Assembly: GCA_028871595.1 (NCBI GenBank)
Contig: JAGWMT010000021.1
Span: 1-22,030 of the forward strand
Origin: Elusimicrobiota bacterium
GTDB lineage: Bacteria; Elusimicrobiota; Elusimicrobia; UBA1565; UBA9628
DNA: 22,030 bases
Reading direction: 5' to 3'
The position numbers were made by a program, and so were the translations under genes. This document shows positions 1-8,602 of the stretch, in pieces. Each line of letters starts with the position of its first letter. Positions within the stretch are counted from its first letter, which is position 1. The notes beneath the pieces are model-generated. The model saw nothing but the letters and a program-made list of their open reading frames with translations, ran no database searches and had not been told where the DNA came from.

Positions 1-13
1 AGGGCCGGGACGC

Positions 14-19
14 TATAAA
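14..19 (+). promoter_or_regulatory. possible -10 element for the coiled-coil gene
   Basis: TATAAA lies in a short A/T-rich island (CTATAAATATGTAAC) in otherwise GC-rich DNA, about 57 nt before the ATG at 77. The window begins too close for a -35 to be judged. If used, it would give a leader of about 50 nt, unlike the apparently leaderless genes elsewhere in the window. Confidence 0.3.
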
Positions 20-76
20 TATGTAACACGATTCGGGCAGACTTTCCTTGCGCGACCGCCGACGCGTCCAAAACCC

Positions 77-3000
77 ATGGACAACGAACGCCCCGAGCCG
101 CCCCAGCCGCCCCAGGACTTCGACGCGTCCAACGTCAACGACCTGGACACCGCCCGCCTCGCCCTGCGCTGGGCGCTGGAACGCCTCCACAAGATGAACG
201 AGGAGCTGGGCCAGGCGCGCGAGGAGGCCTCCCGCTCGTCCCGCCGCAAGGACGAGCTCGAGAACGAGTCCCGCCAGAAGGACGAGACGGTCAAACGCTG
301 GCGCGAGACGATCAAGGCCTGGGAAGCCTCCATGCAGGACCAGTCGCGCCTCGAGAAGGAGATGCGCGAGGAACTGCGCAAGGAGGTCGCCCGCGAGCAG
401 GACGCGCACGTCAAGGAGGAGCGCCTCCAGCTGTCCATGCAGATCGACGCGCTCAAGCGCGAGATCGCCTCGCGCGAGTCCCAGATCGGCGCCCTGCGCC
501 GCGAGATCATCGACGCGGTGAAGGTGTCCCGGCAGGAGGCCGAGCGCGAGCTGCAGTCGGCGCTGACCCACCAGGAGAAGGCCCTCGAGGAGACGAAGGC
601 CTCGCTGGTGGAGCGCCTGAAGATCCAGGCCGAATCCATCCGCTCCAAGGAGAAAGACCTCGAAGGACAGCAGCGTCTGCTTGATGAGCAGATCAAGGCC
701 AAGGAGTCCGACTTCCGCCGCCGCTACGAGCGCGACGTCGAGGACTTGATCAAGCACAACCGCGAAGCGTTGGGCCGCGAGGAAGCCGCTTTGTCGGAGA
801 AGTTCGAGCAGAAGGTCGTCCAGCTGGAGGCGCGCCTGCGCCAGAAGGAGGAGATCGTCGAGGATCACCGCCGCCGGCTGGAGGAGGCCCACGCCCGCCG
901 GATGGAGGAGCTCGACAAGTCCTATCAGCACAAGAACGAGGCCGAGTGGGGCCGCCTGCAGGAGCGCCTGGAGGCCGAGCGCCGCTTCATGGAGCAGCAC
1001 TTCCGCGACAAGGAGGCGAAGCTCCAGGAGTCGTTCCTGGACCGCCAGAAGGCCCTTCTCGCGCACCACGAAACGCAGGAAGCCTCCCTGATCTCGAAGT
1101 ACGAACAGCTCCAGGGCGAGCTCATCCGCAAGGAGACCGAGCTCTGGAAGAACCAGCAGCACCGCCTGGAGGAGGCGCTGGCCAAGGGCCGCGTCGAGCT
1201 CGACAAGCGGCGCGAGGAACTGGAGAAGGAGTTCGCCAAGAGGGAGGCCGCCGCGGCCGCGCACGCCGCCGAGGTGGAGGCCGCTTTCGTCAAGAAGGAG
1301 GACGAGCTGTTCCTCCGCCAGCAGGAGATGCAGGACCACTACCGCGGGAAGGAGGAGGAGCTGGCCAAGCGCTTCGAGACCATGCAGACCGAATGGACCG
1401 AACGCGAGCGCAAGTCCTGGGAAGTCCATCAGGGAAAGCTGCGCGACAGCCTGGCCGAGGGACGCAAACGCCTGGAGGACGAGCGCGCGAAGCTGGAGGA
1501 ATCATTCCGCGCCCGCGAAGAGGAGCTGTCTTCCCGGCGCGTCGAGGATTCCCAGGCGCTGGACGCCGAGCGCGAACGTCTGTCGCGCGAGATCGAGGCC
1601 CGTTCCGCCGAGATGGAGACGGCGTTCTCGGCGCGCTGGATCGAGCGCGAGAAGATCCTGCAGGCCGAACACCGCGCCCAGTTGAACCGCCTGCGCGCCG
1701 AGTTCGGGGACCAGCTCGCCGCCGAGCGCCGCGCCCTGGACGCGCAGTCGAAGAAGCGCGAGGAGGAGCTGCAGGCCTCCTACCTGGCCCGCGAGGCGGA
1801 GTCGCGCGCGGCCGCCGCCGCCGAGCAGTCGCGCTGGAAGGGCGCCCAGGACGACGCCGTCGCCGCGCTGCGCCAGGACCTGCAGGAGAAGGCCCTCAAG
1901 GAATCCGCCGCGCTGCAGGCCGCGCACGACGCGAAGGCCGTGTCCCTGGAGGACGGCGTCCGCCGCCGGCTGGCCGAGGAGCAGAAACGGCTGGACTCCA
2001 AACACCAGGCGCTGATGCGCGAAAGCGAAGGACGTCTGCGCGCCCTTCAGGCGCAATGGGAGGAGGACGTCCGCCGCGAGCGCGAGGACTGGCGCGAGAA
2101 GTCCCGCGTCGAACTGGAGTCCGCCAAGGCGGCCCTGGACGAGGAGCGCGAGAGCGTCCGGCGCGCCGCGGCCGAGACCCAGGTCAGACTGGAAACCGCC
2201 CTCGCCGACAAGGAACGCAAGCTGCGCGACGAGTTCTTCGCCAAGGAGGCCAGCCTCAAGGCCGAGATCGGCGCGAAGGAAAGCCAGTACCGCGAGGCGT
2301 ACGAAGCGGCGCTGGCACGCGAGCGCAAGGTCCTGGAGGAGCGCGCCGGAGCCTTGGAGACGTCCCTGAAGGATAAGTACGCCCGGGACCAGGCCTCCCT
2401 GCAGGCCGCCTGGACGGCGCGCGACAAAGAGTGGGCGGCCCAGCGCGAGTCGCTGTTCGCCGCCGAGCGCGAGCGCCTGGCCGAACAGTTCCGCGAGAAG
2501 GAGAACGCCCTCGCCGCCCAGCGCCAGGAGCTCGAACGGTCCATCGCCCAGCGTCTGGAGGAAATCGACGCCCAGGCGGCGCGCAAGGCGGCGGCCGTGG
2601 ACGAATCCCTGAAGCGCCGTTCCGCGGAAATGGAGACCCGGCGCGTCCAATTGGAGATGGAGAACCGCGACCGCGAGGCCGCCGCCGCCCAGCACCGGGC
2701 CGACCTGGAGGCGCGCGTCCAGAAGACCATCGACGAGCGCATGGCCGAACTGGCCCGCGCCGAGGCGGCGCTCCAGCAGTCGTGGATCCGCAAGGAGGCC
2801 GAGCTGCAGGAGGCGCTCAGCGCCCGCGAGGCCGGCTGGCTGAAATCGCAGCGCGAGCTGATCGAGCGCGAGCGCGCCGAGTGGGAGTCCACGCGCGACG
2901 CCGACATGCTCCAGCGCCGCCGCGAGCTGGAGGCCGCCTTGATCCAGCGCGAGCGCCTGGTCGACGAGACCATTCGCGCGCGGCAGAAGGAAGCGGAGGC

Positions 3001-3565
3001 GCAGATGATCCAGAAGGAGCGCGAGCTTCTGCTGGCGTACGAGGAGCAGACCGCGCGCGCCCGCGTGGAGCTCGAGCGCGGCTACCGGGAGCGCGACGAG
3101 GCCCTGCGCGCGAAGGTGCGCGAGACTTTGGAGAAGGAGTCAGCGCTCCTGCGCGCCGAGGCCGAGAAGCGGGAGGCCTCGCATGAGGCCCGTCGCGTGG
3201 ACCTGGAGAAGGCCGCCGCCGAGCGCCGCCAGAAGCTGGAGGACGACTTCGAGCGCCGCCGCCGCGAGTCCGTCGCGGCGCTGGCCGCCGAGCGGGAGGC
3301 CACGATCGCCCAGCTGGAGACCCGGGTGCGTGAAGTCGAGACCGAGAGGGCCCGCAACGGCTCCTGGCTGGCCGAGAAGGAAGCCGAGATCGCCGGGCGC
3401 TACCAGGAGATGGAGCGGCAGCTGCGCCAGGAGCTCAACATGGCCAAGATCGAGTTCGCCGCGCAGTACGACGAGCGCGTGCGCAAGCTGGCCGAGGAGC
3501 GCGAGTCCCTGCGGCGCGACTACGAGCAGAAGCTCCGGGACCTGGAGAAGCGAAGGCAAGGGTGA
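77..3565 (+). CDS. giant coiled-coil protein with 11-residue (hendecad-like) repeats
   Basis: The product is 1162 residues. A short Pro-rich N-terminus (about residues 1-16) is followed by almost unbroken charged helix built of Glu, Arg, Lys, Ala and Gln, with no signal peptide or membrane segment, so it is probably cytoplasmic. I recognise no catalytic domain. A recurring 11-residue pattern runs through it: aromatic-x2-K/R/D-E/Q-x2-L-x3-aromatic. Examples are FRDKEAKL at residue 309, whose aromatic or His position recurs at 320, 331 and 342, and YRGKEEEL at 422, recurring at 433. Related units are FRAREEEL, YARDQASL, FREKENAL, WIRKEAEL and YRERDEAL. About 17 tryptophans are scattered along the rod, which is many for a coiled coil. 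The ATG at 77 is the first start in this frame in the window, and it has no Shine-Dalgarno. A filament-forming, scaffold or SMC/cytoskeleton-like role is possible but unproven. It converges on the next gene with an 11-bp gap. Confidence 0.85.
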   Translation: MDNERPEPPQPPQDFDASNVNDLDTARLALRWALERLHKMNEELGQAREEASRSSRRKDELENESRQKDETVKRWRETIKAWEASMQDQSRLEKEMREELRKEVAREQDAHVKEERLQLSMQIDALKREIASRESQIGALRREIIDAVKVSRQEAERELQSALTHQEKALEETKASLVERLKIQAESIRSKEKDLEGQQRLLDEQIKAKESDFRRRYERDVEDLIKHNREALGREEAALSEKFEQKVVQLEARLRQKEEIVEDHRRRLEEAHARRMEELDKSYQHKNEAEWGRLQERLEAERRFMEQHFRDKEAKLQESFLDRQKALLAHHETQEASLISKYEQLQGELIRKETELWKNQQHRLEEALAKGRVELDKRREELEKEFAKREAAAAAHAAEVEAAFVKKEDELFLRQQEMQDHYRGKEEELAKRFETMQTEWTERERKSWEVHQGKLRDSLAEGRKRLEDERAKLEESFRAREEELSSRRVEDSQALDAERERLSREIEARSAEMETAFSARWIEREKILQAEHRAQLNRLRAEFGDQLAAERRALDAQSKKREEELQASYLAREAESRAAAAAEQSRWKGAQDDAVAALRQDLQEKALKESAALQAAHDAKAVSLEDGVRRRLAEEQKRLDSKHQALMRESEGRLRALQAQWEEDVRREREDWREKSRVELESAKAALDEERESVRRAAAETQVRLETALADKERKLRDEFFAKEASLKAEIGAKESQYREAYEAALARERKVLEERAGALETSLKDKYARDQASLQAAWTARDKEWAAQRESLFAAERERLAEQFREKENALAAQRQELERSIAQRLEEIDAQAARKAAAVDESLKRRSAEMETRRVQLEMENRDREAAAAQHRADLEARVQKTIDERMAELARAEAALQQSWIRKEAELQEALSAREAGWLKSQRELIERERAEWESTRDADMLQRRRELEAALIQRERLVDETIRARQKEAEAQMIQKERELLLAYEEQTARARVELERGYRERDEALRAKVRETLEKESALLRAEAEKREASHEARRVDLEKAAAERRQKLEDDFERRRRESVAALAAEREATIAQLETRVREVETERARNGSWLAEKEAEIAGRYQEMERQLRQELNMAKIEFAAQYDERVRKLAEERESLRRDYEQKLRDLEKRRQG

Positions 3566-3576
3566 CGGTTCAGGGC

Positions 3577-5175
3577 CTAATTCGCGCCGATCAGCCAACG
3601 CATCAGCCCATCGTTCCAGGCTTTATGGTCGGCTTCGGCCCAAGGCAGAGACTCCGCCCCGGCGATGATCGCGTTGGTCTTGTCGTTGGGGCCCGGGCGC
3701 TCGAACAGCCGGACGGCGCCCCCCCGATCGGCGATCGTCGCGGCCAGATACCGGGAGAGAACGGCCCCGGCGGCGGGGCTCAGGCGCGCCAGGGCGAAGA
3801 CCGGCTCCACGCTGGGCAGGGCTTCGGCTTTTTTGTCCCACCAGTTCGCGCCTTCGACGGCGGCCTGAGGTTCCTTCAGGCGCTTGTCGGCCAAAAGAGT
3901 CCGGTCGAAGAGACGGCGCCAGCCCTCGGGACCCGCCCGTTCCACCGCGGCGGACGCCTCGCGCGTCTCCTCTTCGTTTAATTTTTCGCCGCGCGCGGCT
4001 TTGGAGAAGGCGTCCAAGCCGCGGCGCGTCGGATTGTCCTCGCGGCCCATATACGCTCCCAGCAGGGCGGGATCGCCCAGCGCCAACTGGTACGCGGCGT
4101 CGGAACGCGGCGTTCCCGCCATGCGCTTCGCCGACAGCGAACTCAAGAAGGAGATCATCCCCGGCACCCCCCCTTCGGCGTAAGCCTTGCGCCACGCGAT
4201 GATCCCCTCCGAGTAATGGTTGTCCTCGGTGTCCAACCACGCGCGCCGCTCCCGCGCGACGGCCGCCAAGTCCGAGGCGTCGCGCGGTCCCAGCCCCAAG
4301 GTCGGGACCAGGTCCAGCAATCTTTCGGCCAACAGCTGTTCTCCGCCGACCGCGAATCCTTCGGTCATGGCGGAGTAGACGGAATGCGGCGCGTGGTTCT
4401 CGGTCCGGCGCACGGCGGAATCGAAGAGCACGTGGAAGTACTCGTGCGCGAACTCCATGAGATGTTCGATCTTCTGCTGGACGCGCGCCGCGCTCGGCCC
4501 GCCGAAGGCGTTGGGAACCTCGCCGCGCGCGTCCGCGGAGACCGGAGAGATCTCGACGACGTGGCCTGTCTCCGCCGTCCACGTATGGCCCGTGACCGGG
4601 CGCTCGCTCCGGTCGTAAACGGCCGTCACGGGCACGCGGCGGTACAGGGACGGCAGGAGTCTGGCGATCAAGGAGCGGGCGGCCGTCTCCACGACCGGAA
4701 GACCCGGGGTCAGCGGTCCGCGCGCGAAGCGGTCCCCAACTTCGTCCCAAGCGGCGGCCTCGGGCGAAAGCGCTCCATCGAAGGCGGAACCCAGGGAGCC
4801 CGCGCGCCGCTCCGGGGAATCGCCCTCTTCGGTCGCGTCGCGCGAAGGGGCCAAGGATTCGGCCAATGTCTTCAGATCGGCGCGCGACGGCAGTTTCTCG
4901 GGCGCGGCCTCCGCCTCCGTGAGAGGTCTCGCCGCGGTGACGATCACCGGCGCCGGGGCGACGAGGACCGGCGCGGCCGGAATGATCAGCACGGGCGCGG
5001 GAGGGACCAGAAGCGCCGGAACCGTCGGCGTCAACAAAAGAGGGGAAGCCGACGCCGGACCGAAGGACGCGGACGGCGAAATGATGCGCGGGACTTCCGC
5101 GGGCGCCACCAAGACGGCCGCACTCGCGCGAAGCGCCAGGAACGGAAGGAGCAGAAGCCGGGCCGCGAACCTCAT
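3577..5175 (-). CDS. secreted gluzincin-like HExxH protein (putative zinc metallopeptidase)
   Basis: The product is 532 residues. It has a signal peptide (MRFAARLLLLPFLALRASAA, residues 1-20), then a low-complexity Ala/Pro/Val/Leu tract to about residue 80 that could be a linker or surface spacer. The key motif is HEYFH at residues 244-248, followed 23 residues later by E272 in TEGFA. This HExxH...E arrangement is that of gluzincin zinc peptidases: two His ligands, a general-base Glu and a distal Glu ligand. The C-terminal half is helical and unassigned. Export is supported by the signal peptide; protease activity is inferred from the motif only, and I cannot place it in a named peptidase family. 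The gene follows the addA-like gene on the same strand after 80 bp. The hexamer TAAACT 6 nt before the ATG suggests it has its own leaderless promoter. Confidence 0.8.
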   Translation of the reverse strand: MRFAARLLLLPFLALRASAAVLVAPAEVPRIISPSASFGPASASPLLLTPTVPALLVPPAPVLIIPAAPVLVAPAPVIVTAARPLTEAEAAPEKLPSRADLKTLAESLAPSRDATEEGDSPERRAGSLGSAFDGALSPEAAAWDEVGDRFARGPLTPGLPVVETAARSLIARLLPSLYRRVPVTAVYDRSERPVTGHTWTAETGHVVEISPVSADARGEVPNAFGGPSAARVQQKIEHLMEFAHEYFHVLFDSAVRRTENHAPHSVYSAMTEGFAVGGEQLLAERLLDLVPTLGLGPRDASDLAAVARERRAWLDTEDNHYSEGIIAWRKAYAEGGVPGMISFLSSLSAKRMAGTPRSDAAYQLALGDPALLGAYMGREDNPTRRGLDAFSKAARGEKLNEEETREASAAVERAGPEGWRRLFDRTLLADKRLKEPQAAVEGANWWDKKAEALPSVEPVFALARLSPAAGAVLSRYLAATIADRGGAVRLFERPGPNDKTNAIIAGAESLPWAEADHKAWNDGLMRWLIGAN

Positions 5176-5181
5176 GGCTTC

Positions 5182-5187
5182 AGTTTA
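5182..5187 (-). promoter_or_regulatory. -10 element giving a leaderless start for the secreted HExxH gene
   Basis: On the minus strand TAAACT is followed by the 6-nt spacer GAAGCC and then the ATG at 5175. This spacing places transcription start on the ATG. No convincing -35 is visible. Confidence 0.5.
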
Positions 5188-5255
5188 GACCCGGACGCCC
5201 GCGGCGACCTGAGTCGAACGGCCCTATCGGTCCTGGGCCTAATTCCGCCGAATCG

Positions 5256-8200
5256 TCACAGGTCCGGACGCCGCAGGAACAACACGCGGAATTCCGCGGG
5301 CTCTCCCCACGCCCGCTTCACCGCCTCGCAGTAGATCCGTCCCTGCTCGGCGTAGCGTTCGCGCGCGGACGCCGCGGACTTCGCGTCCACCTTCTCGCTC
5401 TTGAAGTCGGCCACCACCAGCTTCCGGCCTTCCCGGTAGATCAGGTCGGCCGCGCCGCGCACGACCGTGCCCCCCTCGGCGAACGCGAAAGGCGTCTCCC
5501 GGCCCAGGATCTCGACGGCGGCGAGGGCTTTCGCGGCCTTTGACGCGACGAACGCCTTCAAGACGGCCAAGGCCTCGACTCCGGCTTCTTCCCAGCGCGG
5601 TCCCGGCGCGCGGCGCTCGAGGAGTTCACGGGCGGTCTCCACCGCCTTCGCCGCGTCGCCTCCGGCGGTGAAGTCCCATTCCTGGAGGACCCGGTGGCAG
5701 ATCTGCCCGACTTCGGCTCCCGCGGGAGAACCCCCGCCTTCCTCCGTGGAACTCGGGCGCTTCGGAAGATCCCGCAGATAGGCGGTCGCGGCGCGGGCGC
5801 GCGGCGTCTCCGCCACGTTCCTCAATTCGGCGCGCCGCGTCCAGCCCGCCAGAACGGCGGCGGCGTCCCGCGCGTCCTGCGGCGCGGGCGCGGGCGCGGC
5901 GGGCGGCGGCTCCGGCGTCATCGCGGCGTCGAGGAAGCTGGCGGGCAGAAGCCCCGCGCGCCCCTCTCCGGGCCAGGAGCCGGCCGCGTCCAGATGCGAG
6001 GCCAAAGAGCCGCTCGCCGCCTTTTCGCGGCCCACCAGGTACAGAATCTCTCGCGCGCGGGTCATCGCCACGTACAGGAGACGGACCGACTCGCGGCTTT
6101 CCATCTCCTTCTCGCGCGCGTCGGCCAGCGCCATCGCGCCGGACGCCAGCCGCCCGAGGCGCAGGGCCGCGCGACCCGTCGATGGCTCAAGCCGGGAGAC
6201 CGGCTTCTGAGCGCCGCCCCCCGGCTTGCCGGACAGATTCGCCGCGATGACCACGGGGAATTCCAGCCCCTTCGACTTGTGCATCGTCATCACCCGCACG
6301 GCCTCCAGGTTCTCGTCGGCCAGCGGGCTCTCCCCTTCCCGGCGCGATTCGCGCGCGGCGTCGCGCACCCGCGCCGCGAACTCCTTGAGCGTGGCCCCGC
6401 GTCCGTCGGAGGCCTCCGCCGCCAGCCGCCGGAGCTTGAACAGGTTCGACACCGTCTGCTGGCCGTGATACGCGCGGGCGGCCAGCTCCACGAGGCGCGT
6501 CTTCTCCAAGGCCGCGCCGATCAGGTCTCCCAGCGGCTCGCGCCCGGCGCGGCCGTGGAGCTCGCGCAGGACTCCGAACAGGGCCGCGGCGCGGCGCCGC
6601 TCCGCCTCGGGCAGGACGCCCGGAGCCGGATCGCGACGGAAGGTCAGGCCGTCCGCGTTCGCCAGCGCCAGAAGCCCCCCGTCGGTCAGCGCCGCCAAGG
6701 GCGAGCGCAGAAGGCCGGCCAGCGCGATCCGGTCGCCGTCGTCGTCCAAGGCGCGCAGGAGGTTCAGGAAGTCGGAAACCTCGGGCGCCTCGTAGAAGAA
6801 GCGTTCGATCTCGACGGCATACGGAATCCCCGCGCGCTTGAACGCGTCCAGCAGGGACGGAAGGGAGGTGGAGGAACGCAGGAGAACCGCCACGTCCTTC
6901 AACGGGCGCCGTCCTTCCTTCGGGGCGCCGGGCACGCGCGCGTTCGCCGCGATCCAGCCCGCGATCCAACCCGCTTCGGCGCGCTGGACGGCGGCCGCGT
7001 CGGATTCCCCCGACGGATCGGTCACGGCGATCACGCGCACCGCCGGCTCCGGGGCCCCGGGCGCTCGCGCGGCCAGGATGGCTTTGTACTCGGGCTGGGC
7101 GCCGGCCTCGGCCTTCATCGCCTTCGCGAAGACCCCGTTCACCGGCTCGACCACGCCGGGCACGGAGCGGAAGTTCGCGGTCAGGTCGCAGACCAACGCG
7201 CCGGTTTCGCGCAAATGGGCCACGAAGCCCTCGTAAGCGGCGATGTCGGCGCCGCGGAAGCGGTAGATGGACTGCTTCGGGTCGCCCACCACGAACACCC
7301 GTCCCGGAGCCGGAATCACATCGCGCCAGTTCGTCGCCGCGCCCCCGGTTTTCTCCGCAAGAAACATCAGAAGCTCGCCTTGAAGCGGGTCCGTGTCCTG
7401 GAACTCGTCGATGAGGAGCGCGGCGAAGCGGCGCTTGGCCTCCTCGCGCACTCCGGGACGGTCGCGCACCAGGTCGCGGGCGCGCCGAAGCAGCCCGTCG
7501 AACGACACCCAGCCCCGGCGCGCGTATTCGCGGCGGAAGCGCTCGGCGAACGGAAGCAGCAGGGCGGCGGCCCGCCGCGTCGCGGCCTCGCCGCGCGGGC
7601 TCGCCGCCGCGGCCACGACGGACAGCCGCTCGTAGAGGACTTCTCCCGCGGCGTCCTCCTCCCAGGCCGAGGGCCACTTCGCGTCCCGCGGAACGGGGGG
7701 CTCCGCGGCGCCCAGCGCGGGCTCGCCCGCCGCCGCGGCCGCGGCGGCCTCCAGACGGGCGACGATCTCGCCCAACGCCTCCAGGATCTTTCCGCGCGGC
7801 TTGGGGCGGCCCTCGGACAGGGAGGCCGCGCTCCGGGCCATGGCGCGCAGCGCGGCGGCGGAGTCCGGATCGGGCCCGTCCAAACCCGTCAATTCCAATT
7901 TCTCGGCGCACAGCTCCCGCGCCAACGCCTCCAGTTCGTCAAGCTCCGCGACGGCCAGCAGCTCCAGCCACGCCCGAGCCCGCGGCGGCCGCTCCCCCAG
8001 CTCGTCGTCCAGCCAGCGCGCCCATTCCGAGGCGAACAGCTCCTCGAACGCCTCGCCCTCGTCCACGCGGAAGGCGGGGTCCACGCCGGCCTCGACGGGA
8101 TGGAGCCTCAGGAGCTGGGCGCAGAACGAATGGATCGTGCCGATCGGCGCCTTGTCCAGGTCCTCAAGCGCGGCGCGCGCGCGCGCCAGCAGCTCGGAGT

Positions 8201-8534
8201 CTTGTTTTCCGAACCGTCCGCGCAATTCCTCCAAGGTCCGCTGGGCGCGCCCGGCGGCCGCGGCGGACAACGCTCCGTCCGCCAGGCGCGCGGCCAGCTC
8301 GGCCAGCCGGTCGGAAAGCCGCAGCTTGATCTCGCCGGCGGCTTTCTCCGTGAAGGTCAGGGCGACGACCCGGTCCACCGTCGCCGGCGCGGGCTTGTCC
8401 CAGCCCAGGACGAGGAACAGGATCCGGTCCGTGAGAAGCGTCGTCTTTCCGGTGCCCGCGCCCGCCTCGACCACCACGTTCGCGTCCAGGCGGAGGCGGG
8501 CGCGGTCGCGGTGTTCGCTGTCGGGAGCGTCCAT
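5256..8534 (-). CDS. addA: AddA/UvrD-family ATP-dependent helicase-nuclease
   Basis: The product is 1092 residues. It is a superfamily 1A DNA helicase with a C-terminal RecB-type nuclease, acting in double-strand-break end processing. Visible motifs in order: Walker A AGAGTGKT (24-31), motif Ia ALTFTEKAAGE, motif II LLIDEFQDTD (Walker B, D376-E377), motif III GDPKQSIYRFRGAD (417-430), motif IV LTANFRS, motif V MTMHKSKGLEFPVV, and motif VI LLYVAMTRARE. The nuclease residues appear intact near the C-terminus: D1030 in GAADL, D1043-F-K1045, and a Q1064-x3-Y1068 motif. The ATG at 8534 is preceded by a perfect TATAAT 6 nt upstream, which supports this start. Its expected partner, an AddB-like protein, lies upstream on the same strand with a histidine kinase gene of opposite orientation between them. 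The family is certain. The name addA rests on the partner and the domain order. Confidence 0.92.
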   Translation of the reverse strand: MDAPDSEHRDRARLRLDANVVVEAGAGTGKTTLLTDRILFLVLGWDKPAPATVDRVVALTFTEKAAGEIKLRLSDRLAELAARLADGALSAAAAGRAQRTLEELRGRFGKQDSELLARARAALEDLDKAPIGTIHSFCAQLLRLHPVEAGVDPAFRVDEGEAFEELFASEWARWLDDELGERPPRARAWLELLAVAELDELEALARELCAEKLELTGLDGPDPDSAAALRAMARSAASLSEGRPKPRGKILEALGEIVARLEAAAAAAAGEPALGAAEPPVPRDAKWPSAWEEDAAGEVLYERLSVVAAAASPRGEAATRRAAALLLPFAERFRREYARRGWVSFDGLLRRARDLVRDRPGVREEAKRRFAALLIDEFQDTDPLQGELLMFLAEKTGGAATNWRDVIPAPGRVFVVGDPKQSIYRFRGADIAAYEGFVAHLRETGALVCDLTANFRSVPGVVEPVNGVFAKAMKAEAGAQPEYKAILAARAPGAPEPAVRVIAVTDPSGESDAAAVQRAEAGWIAGWIAANARVPGAPKEGRRPLKDVAVLLRSSTSLPSLLDAFKRAGIPYAVEIERFFYEAPEVSDFLNLLRALDDDGDRIALAGLLRSPLAALTDGGLLALANADGLTFRRDPAPGVLPEAERRRAAALFGVLRELHGRAGREPLGDLIGAALEKTRLVELAARAYHGQQTVSNLFKLRRLAAEASDGRGATLKEFAARVRDAARESRREGESPLADENLEAVRVMTMHKSKGLEFPVVIAANLSGKPGGGAQKPVSRLEPSTGRAALRLGRLASGAMALADAREKEMESRESVRLLYVAMTRAREILYLVGREKAASGSLASHLDAAGSWPGEGRAGLLPASFLDAAMTPEPPPAAPAPAPQDARDAAAVLAGWTRRAELRNVAETPRARAATAYLRDLPKRPSSTEEGGGSPAGAEVGQICHRVLQEWDFTAGGDAAKAVETARELLERRAPGPRWEEAGVEALAVLKAFVASKAAKALAAVEILGRETPFAFAEGGTVVRGAADLIYREGRKLVVADFKSEKVDAKSAASARERYAEQGRIYCEAVKRAWGEPAEFRVLFLRRPDL

Positions 8535-8540
8535 GGCTCG

Positions 8541-8546
8541 ATTATA
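8541..8546 (-). promoter_or_regulatory. consensus -10 (TATAAT) giving a leaderless addA start
   Basis: The minus-strand TATAAT is separated from the addA ATG by six bases (CGAGCC), so the transcript should begin at the start codon. The histidine kinase gene starts divergently only 68 bp away, so both promoters lie in one short shared region. Confidence 0.6.
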
Positions 8547-8590
8547 GGATTCTCGCGCATCCGTTGCGGCGGCGGGGGCATAAATCGCAG

Positions 8591-8596
8591 TATGAT
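8591..8596 (+). promoter_or_regulatory. -10 element giving a leaderless histidine kinase start
   Basis: TATGAT is followed by GGAGGA (8597-8602) and directly by the ATG at 8603. GGAGGA looks like a Shine-Dalgarno but abuts the start codon with no usable spacing. The 6-nt distance from the -10 to the ATG fits a leaderless transcript better. Confidence 0.5.
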
Positions 8597-8602
8597 GGAG
8601 GA

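Noticed and set aside
946..3186. Alternative frames within the coiled-coil gene, both strands (946-2376, 1502-2695, 2047-2973, 2431-3186)
   Set aside because: They arise from the GC-rich repetitive Glu/Arg/Ala codons. Their translations are compositionally skewed and lack start signals or recognisable domains.
3573..5245. GGGCCTAATTC occurring twice (3573-3583 and 5235-5245), each followed by similar CGCCGA sequence
   Set aside because: Only 11 identical bases, near two minus-strand gene ends. Too short to call a repeat family or recombination site without genome-wide counts.
8597..8602. GGAGGA before the histidine kinase ATG as a Shine-Dalgarno
   Set aside because: It touches the start codon with no spacer. 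The preceding TATGAT with 6-nt spacing explains the start better as leaderless.
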